Shown: positions 14,735 through 24,005, numbered from the stretch's first letter. The stretch is 36,399 bases of DNA from Candidatus Nitrosopumilus sp. (GCA_028343855.1 JAOLZN010000011.1:1-36399); one strand, 5' to 3'. Notes: generated by a model from the sequence alone, not told the origin. Numbers and translations: made by a program.

Positions 14735-15973
14735 TTGTCCAAAATCACTTCTATTGAAGGACGTGTTTTATTCAATAGTAGAGGTAGTAAAACAATTGAA
14801 GTTGATGTAAAATCAGATAATAAATTTCTAGGAAGAGTATGTGCACCATCAGGTGCAAGTGTGGGAAAATATGAAGCAACTAGTTTTCCAAATGGGGGTC
14901 CAGAAGAGAGTCTCAAAATATTAACACAAAATTCTCAAAAATTTATTGGATTAGATTCATCAAATTTAAAATCAATTCACGATACTTTGAAAAGTTTAGA
15001 CAATTCCAATAATTATTCAGTTATTGGTGGTGCACTTGCATTTGCAGTAACAATTGCATCAATGGAATCTGCATCAAAATCATTAGAACAACCATTATTC
15101 AAAACACTATCACAAGATTCAGATGTAAAATGTCCATTTCCATTAGGAAATATTTTAGGTGGAGGTGCACATGCAGGTCCAGGAACTCCAGACATTCAAG
15201 AAATTTTAATTTGTGCAACAGGTTCAAAAACTATTGAAGATGCAATTGAAACAAATCTAGCAGTTCATAAAGAATTACGTAAAGTTTTAGAAAAAGAAGA
15301 TCCTAACTTTACAAACGGCAGAGGGGATGAAGGTGGATGGGCACCAAAATTAGAAAATCAAAAAGCATTAGAAGTATCAGCTAAAGCTTGTGAAAATTTA
15401 GGATTTACTTTAGGTAAAGAAGTTTCATTGGGAGTAGATTTTGCATCATCAACTCAATGGAATGAAGAAAAAGAAAAATATCTGTACGATAGAGCAGGAT
15501 TTCAAAATTCAACTGGAGAGCAAATTGATTTTGCAGCGAACATTATTGATAAATTTAAATTAATTTATGCTGAAGATGCAGTTCACGAAGAAGCATTTGA
15601 AGACATGGCAGAATTAACTGCAAAATTTCCAAACACACTTGTCACTGGAGATGATTTGACTGTTACAAGTAAAGATATCCTAACAAAAGCAATTGGAGTC
15701 AAAGCATGTAATGCAGCAATTTTGAAAGTTAATCAAGCAGGCAGTCTATTTGATGCTCTTGAATTTGCAAATGTTGCAAATCAAAATAATATTAAATTAA
15801 TTACATCACATAGATCTGGAGAATCAACAGATTCTCAAATTTCACATATAGGCATAGCCACAAAGTCAAAAATGCTCAAAGTAGGCGTGGTAGGTGGCGA
15901 AAGAGTAGCAAAATTAAACGAATTATTACGCTTATCAGGGCATGATTTTATATGTGGCATGGCGGAGATTTAA
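14735..15973 (+). CDS. eno: Enolase (phosphopyruvate hydratase)
   Basis: Interconverts 2-phosphoglycerate and phosphoenolpyruvate; in an autotroph it serves gluconeogenesis. Start TTG 14735, one base after the rpoN stop. 412 residues. Visible features: GRVLFNSRGSKTIEVDV, PSGASVGKYEA, the flexible catalytic loops, NGRGDEGGWAPKL, metal ligands in GVDFASS, YAEDAVHE and VTGDDLT, catalytic Lys in ILKVNQAGSL and TSHRSGES. The segment after SHRSGE is divergent (STDSQISHIGIATKSK instead of the common EDTxIADLAVG), but the later Lys and ERVAKLNELLRL are kept. Position between rpoN and rps2 is a classic archaeal order. Confidence 0.95.
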   Translation: MSKITSIEGRVLFNSRGSKTIEVDVKSDNKFLGRVCAPSGASVGKYEATSFPNGGPEESLKILTQNSQKFIGLDSSNLKSIHDTLKSLDNSNNYSVIGGALAFAVTIASMESASKSLEQPLFKTLSQDSDVKCPFPLGNILGGGAHAGPGTPDIQEILICATGSKTIEDAIETNLAVHKELRKVLEKEDPNFTNGRGDEGGWAPKLENQKALEVSAKACENLGFTLGKEVSLGVDFASSTQWNEEKEKYLYDRAGFQNSTGEQIDFAANIIDKFKLIYAEDAVHEEAFEDMAELTAKFPNTLVTGDDLTVTSKDILTKAIGVKACNAAILKVNQAGSLFDALEFANVANQNNIKLITSHRSGESTDSQISHIGIATKSKMLKVGVVGGERVAKLNELLRLSGHDFICGMAEI

Positions 15974-15980
15974 AATCGTC

Positions 15981-16604
15981 ATGAGTGAACAAACTGAAGC
16001 AGTAGACATTAAGAAGCTGATAGAGAGATCAGGACTTAGAGTAGGAACTAACGTCAAAACAAAATTCATGAAAGCATTTATCACAAAAACAACCGATGAA
16101 GGACTTTACATGCTAGATGGCGATATGACATTTGAAAAAATCATGACATCTGCCAAATTTATCAATAGAGTAGGTGCAGAAAACATCATTGTATGCTCAG
16201 GTAGACAATATGCAGGAATTCCAATTGAAAAATTCTGTGAAATGACTGGGGCCAAACACCATCTTGGTAGATTTATGCCAGGAACATTAACTAATCCATC
16301 ATTACCGTATTACATTGAACCAAAAATAGTGTTTATTTCAGATCCTGAAGTAGATGAACAAGCATTGATTGAAGCAACTAATGCAGGAATTCCAGTAATT
16401 GGACTTGCAAATACAGAAAACATTACATCAAAATTAGATATTATTATTCCAGCAAACAATAGAGGAAGAAGAGCATTAGCAACAATGTACTGGTTACTTG
16501 TTCGTCAAATTCTCATAGAAAAAGGAGAATTAAAAGAGAATGAATCAATGAAATATGAAATTGAGGATTTTGAAGCAAAACATACCGAAGAGGAAATCGA
16601 ATAA
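15981..16604 (+). CDS. rps2: 30S ribosomal protein S2 (uS2)
   Basis: Small-subunit protein of the ribosome head-body junction. Start ATG 15981 (MSEQTEAVDIKKLIERSGLR), 7 bp after eno; the upstream open frame merely overlaps the eno 3' end. 207 residues, normal for archaeal S2. Motifs: RVGTNVKTKFMKAFI, DGDMTFEKI, GRFMPGTLTNPSLPYYIEP, NAGIPVIGLANTEN and the acidic C-terminus. Confidence 0.97.
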   Translation: MSEQTEAVDIKKLIERSGLRVGTNVKTKFMKAFITKTTDEGLYMLDGDMTFEKIMTSAKFINRVGAENIIVCSGRQYAGIPIEKFCEMTGAKHHLGRFMPGTLTNPSLPYYIEPKIVFISDPEVDEQALIEATNAGIPVIGLANTENITSKLDIIIPANNRGRRALATMYWLLVRQILIEKGELKENESMKYEIEDFEAKHTEEEIE

Positions 16605-16622
16605 ACTATTTCAAGTGTTTAA

Positions 16623-17564
16623 TTGAAATCTAAAGCATCAGCTCCAGGAAAAGTTATTCTTTTTGGAGAACATTTTGTAGTATACGGAGTGAAGGCAATA
16701 TTATGTTCCATTGACAAAAGAGTTACAGTTACTGCAGAAAAAACTAATGAAAGAAAAATTTCTATTAATTCAAAAATAGGAAAATTGGATTTAGAAGCAG
16801 ATAAATCAATTTTTGAAATTAATTCACCATTAAAACCATTTTATTATTTAGCTAATAAAGCAATAAAAAATGAAAATTCAGGAATACATATCGAAATTGA
16901 TTCAGAAATACCATTGGGGGCAGGATTAGGTTCATCATCAGCATGTTGTGTTGCTGGTGCTGCTGCAATTTTCAAACTATTTGGAGAAATATCTAAAGAA
17001 AAAATCTTAGAATATGCCATAGAGGCTGAAAGAACAATTTTTGAAAATACATCAGGAGCAGATTGTACTGTTTGCACATATGGTGGAATTATGGAATATG
17101 ATAAAAATAATGGATTTAAAAAAATTGAAGATGAGCCTAATTTTCAATTAGTGATTGCAAATTCAAACATAGAACATTCGACACAGTCCATGGTTTCTAA
17201 TGTAAAAGAATTTGAAAATAAAAATAAAGAAAAATTTTCAGAATTATCAGAGTTAGAATCCAAATTAGTGGAAGATGTTTTGAAATTAGTTAAAGAAAAT
17301 AAAATAGATGAAATAGGAGAAAAAATAAATCAAAATCAAAAATATTTGGAAATTATAGGGATTTCCAATAATGAATTAACAAAGATGATAAAAATAGGCC
17401 AAGAATCATCATTTGGAGCAAAAATCACAGGTTCGGGTGGAGGAGGATGTATCTTTACATTAACAAATGAATCCAATTTACAACAAGTGTTAAAAAAATT
17501 CAAGGATAGTAATTATGAATGCTTTTCATCGAAAATTGATTTCAAAGGACTAAATACTTTTTAA
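16623..17564 (+). CDS. mvk: Mevalonate kinase
   Basis: GHMP kinase making 5-phosphomevalonate for isoprenoid lipid synthesis. TTG start 16623 (MKSKASAPGKVILFGEHFVV). ATP-binding PLGAGLGSSSACCVAG at about 97-112, catalytic Asp147 in SGADCTVCTYGG, and C-terminal KITGSGGGGCIF. 313 residues. It heads the lipid part of the run (mvk-ipk-idi-ggps). Phosphomevalonate kinase and decarboxylase genes are not in this window; the neighbouring ipk points to an archaeal alternative mevalonate route. Confidence 0.96.
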   Translation: MKSKASAPGKVILFGEHFVVYGVKAILCSIDKRVTVTAEKTNERKISINSKIGKLDLEADKSIFEINSPLKPFYYLANKAIKNENSGIHIEIDSEIPLGAGLGSSSACCVAGAAAIFKLFGEISKEKILEYAIEAERTIFENTSGADCTVCTYGGIMEYDKNNGFKKIEDEPNFQLVIANSNIEHSTQSMVSNVKEFENKNKEKFSELSELESKLVEDVLKLVKENKIDEIGEKINQNQKYLEIIGISNNELTKMIKIGQESSFGAKITGSGGGGCIFTLTNESNLQQVLKKFKDSNYECFSSKIDFKGLNTF

Positions 17565-17587
17565 TTGACTAAATAGTTTGGAACAAC

Positions 17588-18340
17588 ATGATTCTAATAA
17601 AATTAGGCGGTTCAATTATCACAAATAAAGAAAAGCCACTATCAGCAAGAAGAAAAACAATAGATAACTTAAGTAAAAATTTGAAAAAAATTAAAGAACC
17701 AGTAATAATTGTCCACGGAGGAGGATCGTATGGACATTATTGGTCTGTAAAATATGATATGCATACAAAAGAAAGGAAATACGATATGAGAGGAGTATCT
17801 ATAATTAAGAATTCAATGATAGAATTAAATAAAATTATTCTAGATTCATTATTAAAAAATAAATTAAGTCCATACTCTTTACCTCCTACAGATTTTATGT
17901 CAGGAAACAAACCAATTTCAAATAAAATTAAAGAAGTACAAAAAATTGCAAAATCAGGCTTAATACCAGTTACATATGGAGATGCATTATGGTTTGGGCA
18001 AAATAAAACATACATTCTATCAGGAGATAAAATTATGACACATTTTGCAAAAATTCTAAAACCAAGATTGTGTATCTTTGCATTAAACGAAGATGGATTA
18101 TATTCAGATCTAAAAACAAAAAAACTAATTCCAGAATTAAAAGGAAATATTCCATTAATGTCAGAAAATAAAATGGATGTAACAGGAGGAATGACTAGAA
18201 AAGTGGAAGAAGCAATTAAAATTTCAAAAATGGGAATGAATGTATTTTTTGTGAATGGAAAAAAACCTGAAAGAATTGTAAAAGCTGTTCAAAATAGAGA
18301 GTTTAAAGGAACCATGTTTAAAGGAAAAAGAAATGCCTGA
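17588..18340 (+). CDS. ipk: Isopentenyl phosphate kinase
   Basis: Amino acid kinase family enzyme phosphorylating isopentenyl phosphate to IPP. MILIKLGGSIITNK at the N-terminus and HGGGSYGH with His50, the residue that marks IPK activity within the family. Later features are TYGDALW, LSGDKIMTHFA and the ATP-site VTGGMTRKVEEA. 250 residues. Starts 23 bp after mvk and overlaps idi by 8 bp, so the lipid genes are probably cotranscribed and coupled. Confidence 0.95.
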   Translation: MILIKLGGSIITNKEKPLSARRKTIDNLSKNLKKIKEPVIIVHGGGSYGHYWSVKYDMHTKERKYDMRGVSIIKNSMIELNKIILDSLLKNKLSPYSLPPTDFMSGNKPISNKIKEVQKIAKSGLIPVTYGDALWFGQNKTYILSGDKIMTHFAKILKPRLCIFALNEDGLYSDLKTKKLIPELKGNIPLMSENKMDVTGGMTRKVEEAIKISKMGMNVFFVNGKKPERIVKAVQNREFKGTMFKGKRNA

Positions 18341-18983
18341 AGAATTTGTAATATTAGTAGATAAAAATGATAATCCAATTGGAGCAGAAGAGAAGGTAAA
18401 ATGTCATTTACCAAATGGAAAATTGCATAGGGCGTTTACTGCATTATTATTTGACAGAGATGGAAGATTAGTACTAACAAAAAGAGCAAAAGAAAAAATG
18501 TTATGGCCAGGAGATTGGGATGGAACATTTGCAAGTCATCCAAGAGAATCAGAAGGATATGTTTCGTCAGGTGAAAGAAGAATGCCTGAAGAATTAGGAA
18601 TTTCAGGAAAATTAGATTATTTTCATAAATTTGAATATCATGTACCATACAAAGATGTAGGTTCAGAAAATGAAGTTTGTGGAACTTTAGTTGGAGTGAT
18701 TGATAAAAATACAGAATTAAAAAAAATTGAAGGAGAAATTGATGAAATTAAATGGATTTCAGCTAAAGAACTAGTTGCTGAAATTAAAATAAATCCTCAA
18801 ATTTATTGTCCATGGATGCTAATTGCATTGGAATTACTTGAAAAATCAGACCAATCTATGCTCAAAAAACATGAAAATATCTTATCTACATGGATGAATA
18901 GTGAAATGCATGAAGGATTACAAGAAGCAATTAAAACCCATATTCCAACAGAAAAATGGAGATTAGTAAATGAAAAAAACTAA
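18333..18983 (+). CDS. idi: Isopentenyl-diphosphate delta-isomerase, type 1, Cys67 absent
   Basis: Nudix-fold enzyme converting IPP to DMAPP. Residue numbers match E. coli IDI closely: metal ligands H25 and H32 (CHLPNGKLHRAF), H69 in SHPR, and E112/E114 in SENEVC, equivalent to E114/E116. The catalytic Cys67 of E. coli is Ala67 here (WDGTFASHP). Similar FASHP/VASHP forms may exist in other archaea, so this could be a lineage trait and not a loss of function, but chemistry with a different acid would be needed. 216 residues. Overlaps ipk by 8 bp and ggps by 14 bp. Confidence 0.9.
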   Translation: MPEEFVILVDKNDNPIGAEEKVKCHLPNGKLHRAFTALLFDRDGRLVLTKRAKEKMLWPGDWDGTFASHPRESEGYVSSGERRMPEELGISGKLDYFHKFEYHVPYKDVGSENEVCGTLVGVIDKNTELKKIEGEIDEIKWISAKELVAEIKINPQIYCPWMLIALELLEKSDQSMLKKHENILSTWMNSEMHEGLQEAIKTHIPTEKWRLVNEKN

Positions 18984-19950
18984 ACAAATTGAAAATAATG
19001 CTAAAATTGTAAACAAATATCTTAATTCAAAATTAAAGGGCAATCCAAAAAAACTCTATGACGCAGCAGGACATCTTATTGTTAACGGTGGGAAAAGACT
19101 TAGACCATACATGGTAATTAGAAGTTGTCAAATTTTAGGTGGTAAGTCATCGACTGCAATGATTGCTGCAAGTGCAGTAGAAATGGTACACAACTTCACT
19201 CTAGTACATGATGACATAATGGATAATGATGAAATGCGTCATGGAGTTCCAACAGTACATAAAAAATTTGGTATGCCAATCGCAATTTTAGCAGGAGATG
19301 TACTATTTTCAAAAGCATTTCAAATTATTTCAGAATCAAAATTATCACCAAATGCAAATGCACATTTGATATCTAGACTTGCAAAAGCTTGTGTAGACGT
19401 TTGTGAAGGTCAATTATTAGATATCAAAATGGCAGATGAAAAAAGAATTCCAACAGAAGCTGAATACATAACAATGATAGGCAAAAAAACAGCAGCATTA
19501 TTTGACGTATCATGTGCAATGGGAGCAATTTGTGCAACAAACAAACCAAAGGATATTTCAAATCTTTCAACATTTGGAAGAAATTTAGGAATTGCATTTC
19601 AAATTACAGATGATTTGATAGGAGTTATGGGAGATCCTAAAGTTACAAAGAAACCAGTAGGAAATGATTTAAGAGAAGGTAAAAAATCTCTCCCAATTTT
19701 AATGGCGATTAAATTAGCAAGAGGTAATGAGAAAAAAATAATTCTAAAAGCATTTGGTAACTCTAAAATTTCAAAAAAAGATCTGAATAAGGCTGTTGAA
19801 GTAATTCGTTCATTAGGTATCGAAGAAAAAGTTAGAAATCAGGCTCTAAAATATGCTGAAAAATCAGAAAAATCACTAACAAAGTACAAAGGAACTTCCA
19901 AAATAGAATTAGTATCATTATTAGATTTTGTAGTCAAGCGAAGTGTATAG
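18970..19950 (+). CDS. ggps: Geranylgeranyl diphosphate synthase (polyprenyl synthase)
   Basis: Builds the C20 chain for archaeal ether lipids from DMAPP and IPP. First Asp-rich motif D81DIMD85 within VHDDIMDND, second D214DLIGVMGD222, plus GGKRLRP and GNDLREGKKSLP. Phe76, five residues before the first Asp motif, is the bulky chain-length stop known for archaeal GGPP synthases, so C20 product is likely. 326 residues. It begins 14 bp inside idi, consistent with a lipid precursor operon. Confidence 0.94.
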   Translation: MKKTKQIENNAKIVNKYLNSKLKGNPKKLYDAAGHLIVNGGKRLRPYMVIRSCQILGGKSSTAMIAASAVEMVHNFTLVHDDIMDNDEMRHGVPTVHKKFGMPIAILAGDVLFSKAFQIISESKLSPNANAHLISRLAKACVDVCEGQLLDIKMADEKRIPTEAEYITMIGKKTAALFDVSCAMGAICATNKPKDISNLSTFGRNLGIAFQITDDLIGVMGDPKVTKKPVGNDLREGKKSLPILMAIKLARGNEKKIILKAFGNSKISKKDLNKAVEVIRSLGIEEKVRNQALKYAEKSEKSLTKYKGTSKIELVSLLDFVVKRSV

Positions 19951-19970
19951 TTGCAATAGAGGGAACAATC

Positions 19971-21680
19971 ATGGATGAAGAGATTAAAAAAGAAATTAGA
20001 AAAATTACTCTTCAGAATGCATTTGAGCATGAGGGGGAAACTAGAGATAAAATAATTTTAGGAAAAATTCTTGGAACTAAACCAGAATTTAGAACCAAAG
20101 TAAAAGAAATTTCAATACAAATATCTGAAATTGTATCAAGCGTAAATAAATTATCAATTGAGGAACAAAAAAAAGAAATTGATGAAAATTTTCCAGAAAT
20201 TTTAGTACCTAAAGAAAAAATAAAAGAAAGAGAAGGATTACCGGAATTAAAAAATGCACAGCAAGGAAATGTGATTACAAGATTTCCACCAGAACCAAAT
20301 GGTTATCCTCACATAGGACATGCAAAAGCAGCTATCATTAATTCTGAATATGCAAAAATGTATGGAGGAAAATTCATTCTAAGAATGGATGATACAAATC
20401 CGGAAGCTGAAAGAATGGAATATCATGCAGCAATTAAAGTTGGATTAGAATGGCTTGGGATAGAATTTGACATAGTAAAAAGTACTTCAGATGATATGGA
20501 AATATTTTATGAAAAAGGAATGGAATTAATTAATTCGGGAAAAGCCTACGTCTGTAAATGTAAAAGAGATGACATTAGTAAAAATAGACGAGAGAGAAAA
20601 GCGTGTAAATGTAGTAAGGAAGATGTGGATAAAAATATCGATAATTGGGGCAAAATGGAATCTAAATTCAAACCAGGTGAAGCAATTGTCAGATTTCGTG
20701 GAGATATGAAAGCAGATAATGCAGTAATGAGAGATCCAGTACTATTCAGAATAATTGAAGGAAAACACTACACAATAGGTGAGAAATATAGAATTTGGCC
20801 AAGTTATGATTTTGCAGTGGCAATTGAAGATAGTATTGATGGAATTACACATGCTTTCCGTTCAAAAGAATTTGAATTAAGAGAAGAATTGACTGAAGCA
20901 ATTTTAGATTCATTAAGTATGAGAAAACCACAGCAAGGATTTTTCTCAAGATTAGAATTCAAAGGAATGCCAATTTCAAAAAGAATTATCAAACCACTAA
21001 TTGAAGAACGCAAAGTTTCATGGTATGATGATCCTAGATTACCAACACTAGAGGCATTAAAGAAAAGAGGAATCAAACCTGAAGCAATAAGAAAATTCAT
21101 CATGTCACTAGGTTTAACCAAAGCAAATACCCTTGCACCTTTTGACTCTCTTGAGGCATTTAATAGAAAATTTGTTGATGAAGATAGCATTAGATTGTAT
21201 ATGGTAAATAATCCAAAAAAACTTTCAGTAAAAAATTTCTCAATTACATCTGTTGAGATTTCAAATCATCCAGTAAATGATATGGGTAAACGTAAAATTG
21301 ATGTCAACGGGGATTTTTATATTTCTGGAGAGGATGCAAAAAATATCAAAGAAGGTGAACAGATCAGACTTTTAGGATTAGGAAATATTTTGATTACAAA
21401 ACAAGGTGAAGAACTAGAAGGAGAATATGTTAAGGATGGAGATATTAAAAATATTCCAAAGATACAATGGGTTTCACAAAAAACAGCACATCAAATTAAG
21501 ATAATTATTCCAAAAATATTGTTCATTGATGAAAAATTTAATGAAGATAGCTTAGAAGAAATGAATGTTTACTGCGAACCACATTACTTACAATTAAAAG
21601 AAGGAGAAGAAATACAATTTATTAGATTTGGATATTGTAGAAAAGATTCACAGAATCAAGCAATTTTTACACATAAGTGA
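19971..21680 (+). CDS. gltX: Glutamyl-tRNA synthetase (archaeal, GlxRS type)
   Basis: Charges tRNA-Glu, and in archaea usually also tRNA-Gln for later amidation. Class I features: RFPPEPNGYPHIGHAKAA at about 104-121 (HIGH motif), RMDDTNPEAE, and PISKRIIKP as the KMSKS equivalent. A Cys-rich patch (CKCKRDD...KACKC, about 193-217) may bind zinc. A beta-barrel anticodon-binding domain follows, as in the GlnRS-like archaeal enzyme. 569 residues. Start ATG 19971, 20 bp after ggps. Confidence 0.97.
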   Translation: MDEEIKKEIRKITLQNAFEHEGETRDKIILGKILGTKPEFRTKVKEISIQISEIVSSVNKLSIEEQKKEIDENFPEILVPKEKIKEREGLPELKNAQQGNVITRFPPEPNGYPHIGHAKAAIINSEYAKMYGGKFILRMDDTNPEAERMEYHAAIKVGLEWLGIEFDIVKSTSDDMEIFYEKGMELINSGKAYVCKCKRDDISKNRRERKACKCSKEDVDKNIDNWGKMESKFKPGEAIVRFRGDMKADNAVMRDPVLFRIIEGKHYTIGEKYRIWPSYDFAVAIEDSIDGITHAFRSKEFELREELTEAILDSLSMRKPQQGFFSRLEFKGMPISKRIIKPLIEERKVSWYDDPRLPTLEALKKRGIKPEAIRKFIMSLGLTKANTLAPFDSLEAFNRKFVDEDSIRLYMVNNPKKLSVKNFSITSVEISNHPVNDMGKRKIDVNGDFYISGEDAKNIKEGEQIRLLGLGNILITKQGEELEGEYVKDGDIKNIPKIQWVSQKTAHQIKIIIPKILFIDEKFNEDSLEEMNVYCEPHYLQLKEGEEIQFIRFGYCRKDSQNQAIFTHK

Positions 21681-21686
21681 TGAGAT

Positions 21687-22556
21687 ATGAGAATAGTTAG
21701 AGTAACAGATGGTACTAGTGAAACATATGGTTTTGTAAAAGGCGATAAAATTGCCATAAAAAGTGAAATTACAGAATTAACAGGCGTGCCAATACCATTC
21801 AATATCAAGGATTTTTTGTTTGATGGATGGTATGATGAAATCAAAAATAAGACAGACGAATTACAATTTAGAGAAAATATTTCAAAATACAAATTACTTG
21901 CACCAATTCCAGATCCAAATAAAATAATCTGTTTAGCATTCAATTATGTAGATCATGCTAAAGAGCAAGGATTACAAGCACCAGATGATCCAGCATTAGT
22001 AATAAAACCTAGAACTACACTTAATCATACAAAATCAGATATCATTTGTCCAGACTTTGTGACACAATTAGATTATGAAATTGAATTGGCAGTAATAATT
22101 GGCAAAAATTGTAAAAATGTTAGTATTGACGATGCATCAGAAATGATTTTTGGTTATATGATTTTCAATGATGTTTCTGCTAGAGACATTCAAAATAAAG
22201 ATAAACAATTTACTAGAGGAAAAGGATTTGATTCATTTGCACCATGCGGACCATGGATAACAACAATGGATGAAATACAAAATCCTCAGAATCTAAAAAT
22301 GACAACAAAAGTCAATGGAGAAATAAGACAAAATTCCTCAACAAGCAATATGTTTATCAAAATTCCAGAAATAATAGCAAAAATTAGTAAAGTTATGACA
22401 TTAGAAAAAGGAGATATAATTTCAACAGGAACACCAGCAGGTACAATGTTAAACAAACCAAATGCAGTGTATCTAAAAGATGGTGATCAAATTGAAATGG
22501 AAATTGAAGGTTTAGGAATTTTAAACAATACAATAAAAATTGTTAAATCAAATTAG
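21687..22556 (+). CDS. Fumarylacetoacetate hydrolase family protein
   Basis: 289-residue cytoplasmic enzyme of the FAH fold. It has the family pattern: KIICLAFNYVDHAKEQG, PALVIKPRTTLNHTKSDI, the metal-binding LDYEIELAVIIGK with its E-x-E, FNDVSARDIQ, RGKGFDSFAPCGPWI and STGTPAGT. Members are acylpyruvate hydrolases, oxaloacetate decarboxylases or isomerases, and the substrate here cannot be told. It starts 6 bp after gltX and closes the plus-strand run, overlapping the stop of the convergent GNAT gene by 9 bp. Confidence 0.92.
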   Translation: MRIVRVTDGTSETYGFVKGDKIAIKSEITELTGVPIPFNIKDFLFDGWYDEIKNKTDELQFRENISKYKLLAPIPDPNKIICLAFNYVDHAKEQGLQAPDDPALVIKPRTTLNHTKSDIICPDFVTQLDYEIELAVIIGKNCKNVSIDDASEMIFGYMIFNDVSARDIQNKDKQFTRGKGFDSFAPCGPWITTMDEIQNPQNLKMTTKVNGEIRQNSSTSNMFIKIPEIIAKISKVMTLEKGDIISTGTPAGTMLNKPNAVYLKDGDQIEMEIEGLGILNNTIKIVKSN

Positions 22557-23327
22557 AGATTTTTGCATTAAATTAAATGAAATTTTATAAGTTAAACAAT
22601 CAAGTGGTTTTATTTTTTGTTTAGTTAAAATTTGAATTCGTTGATAATTTTTTTCAAATGCATAATTTTGTAAATAAGATAAAATCTCAGATAATGAATC
22701 AACTGAGCCTGGAAATAGGGTAACAATCAATGTTTTAGCAAGATGCTTGTAATCACCAATTATAGCAAAAGAAGTTTCACCTTTGAAAGTAGATTTTATA
22801 ATTCTATTTTGCGCTGATAAATTAGCTAAAATTTTCTCTGTAAGTTTTATCCATCTCCATGAATCAACATAAAAAGGAAAAATAGAAAGATTAGATGACT
22901 TTTCAAAAGTAATTTTAAAATTTGATTTTTTTTTAGGAATTAATGAATAATAATTCCATATTTCAAATATTTCATATCCCAAAGATGTAGCCATAAAAAT
23001 TGATTTATCATTTTCAGTGTCTATTAACATATAAGAAAATAATTTCTCATTCTTTTTACCAATTGATTCAACATGAGTTACAAGTTTCGATGCGATCATT
23101 TGTCTACGAAAGTTTGGATCAATACGAATTCCCTCTATCCACATTTGATTTTCAAAATAAAATGCATGACAAATTCCAACCGGAAATTTTTTTTCAAACA
23201 AAAATAAATTTCCCTCATCTAACCAGGAAGACCAAACTGTATCAATGTAATCTCCCCAAGAAAAGGTATTTTTGCAAAATTTTAAAACTAAATTTTTATC
23301 AAAAGAGGTTGCTTCTCTAATTTCCAT
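22548..23327 (-). CDS. GNAT family acetyltransferase with C-terminal extension
   Basis: 259 residues from ATG 23327 (MEIREATSFDKNLVLKFCK); the frame opens nine codons earlier, but a TATA-like TTTTTATTTGATC about 25-30 nt upstream supports 23327. The N-terminal half has GNAT features: MWIEGIRIDPNFRRQMIASKLVTHVES (acetyl-CoA loop R-x-x-x-I/A) and SIFMATSLGYEIFEIWNYYSL. The second half (about 150-259) may be a degenerate second GNAT-like domain. Substrate unknown. Confidence 0.85.
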   Translation of the reverse strand: MEIREATSFDKNLVLKFCKNTFSWGDYIDTVWSSWLDEGNLFLFEKKFPVGICHAFYFENQMWIEGIRIDPNFRRQMIASKLVTHVESIGKKNEKLFSYMLIDTENDKSIFMATSLGYEIFEIWNYYSLIPKKKSNFKITFEKSSNLSIFPFYVDSWRWIKLTEKILANLSAQNRIIKSTFKGETSFAIIGDYKHLAKTLIVTLFPGSVDSLSEILSYLQNYAFEKNYQRIQILTKQKIKPLDCLTYKISFNLMQKSLI

Positions 23328-23348
23328 ATACGAAAAAATATTAAGAAT

Positions 23349-23361
23349 GATCAAATAAAAA
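23349..23361 (-). promoter_or_regulatory. TATA box of the GNAT gene inside the ferredoxin leader
   Basis: Minus strand TTTTTATTTGATC, about 27 nt upstream of ATG 23327. It lies only 6-18 bp before the plus-strand ferredoxin start at 23367, so the two divergent promoters overlap. Confidence 0.4.
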
Positions 23362-23366
23362 GGCTC

Positions 23367-23675
23367 ATGGGAAAAATTATTGCAGGCAAAACATCAGAAA
23401 TCCCTCCCGGAAAAATGATTAAAGTGTCAATTGATGGAAGAGACATACTAGTTGCAAATATTGATGGGCAATACTGTGCAACAGATGATTCATGCACTCA
23501 TTCTGGTTCCAGTTTATCTGAAGGGAAATTGAATGGATGCACAATTACTTGTGGATGGCATGCAGCAGAATTTGATTGTAAAACAGGAAAATTTTTAAAA
23601 TTTCCAATGAAACTAAGGGATTTAACATCATACAATGTGACAGTTGAATCAGATAGTGTTTTTGTAGAGATGTAA
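23367..23675 (+). CDS. Rieske [2Fe-2S] ferredoxin
   Basis: Small soluble Rieske-type electron carrier, 102 residues, no signal or membrane helix. Cluster ligands are in CTHSGSSLSEG (C-x-H) and CGWHAAEFD (C-x-x-H). The disulfide Cys residues of high-potential bc1 Rieske proteins are not in the usual places, so this is the low-potential, dioxygenase-ferredoxin or NirD-like type. Partner unknown. Divergent from the GNAT gene with only 39 bp between starts. Confidence 0.95.
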   Translation: MGKIIAGKTSEIPPGKMIKVSIDGRDILVANIDGQYCATDDSCTHSGSSLSEGKLNGCTITCGWHAAEFDCKTGKFLKFPMKLRDLTSYNVTVESDSVFVEM

Positions 23676-23710
23676 CTATATACTGCCAATTTTTAACGAA
23701 ATATGTAATC

Positions 23711-23980
23711 ATGGCAGATCAGGCTCAAAATAAACAAGCAATGAAAGAAGCAATAGATACACTAAATCTAATTGCGTCTACAAATTCAACACCAAAAACA
23801 ATTAAAAAATCAATAACTGATCTTGTTACAGATTTGGTTAAAGAAGAATATTCACTCTCAGTTAGAGCAGCAAATACAATCAGCCTACTGGATGACGTAA
23901 CACAAGACCCAAACATGCCATCATATGTAAGAACTCAGTTATGGCAAGCAGTGTCAAAATTAGAAAGTATAAGAGAATAA
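23711..23980 (+). CDS. UPF0147 family protein
   Basis: 89-residue all-helical protein, archaea-specific UPF0147. Recognised by MKEAIDTLNLIASTNSTPKTIKKSI, then EYSLSVRAANTISLLDDVTQDPNMPSYVRTQLWQAVSKLESI, a conserved pattern. Function not known. It lies 35 bp after the Rieske ferredoxin gene and 25 bp before the methyltransferase gene on the same strand. Confidence 0.92.
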   Translation: MADQAQNKQAMKEAIDTLNLIASTNSTPKTIKKSITDLVTDLVKEEYSLSVRAANTISLLDDVTQDPNMPSYVRTQLWQAVSKLESIRE

Positions 23981-24005
23981 ATTCTTGTTTAAAATAGTAT
24001 GATTA

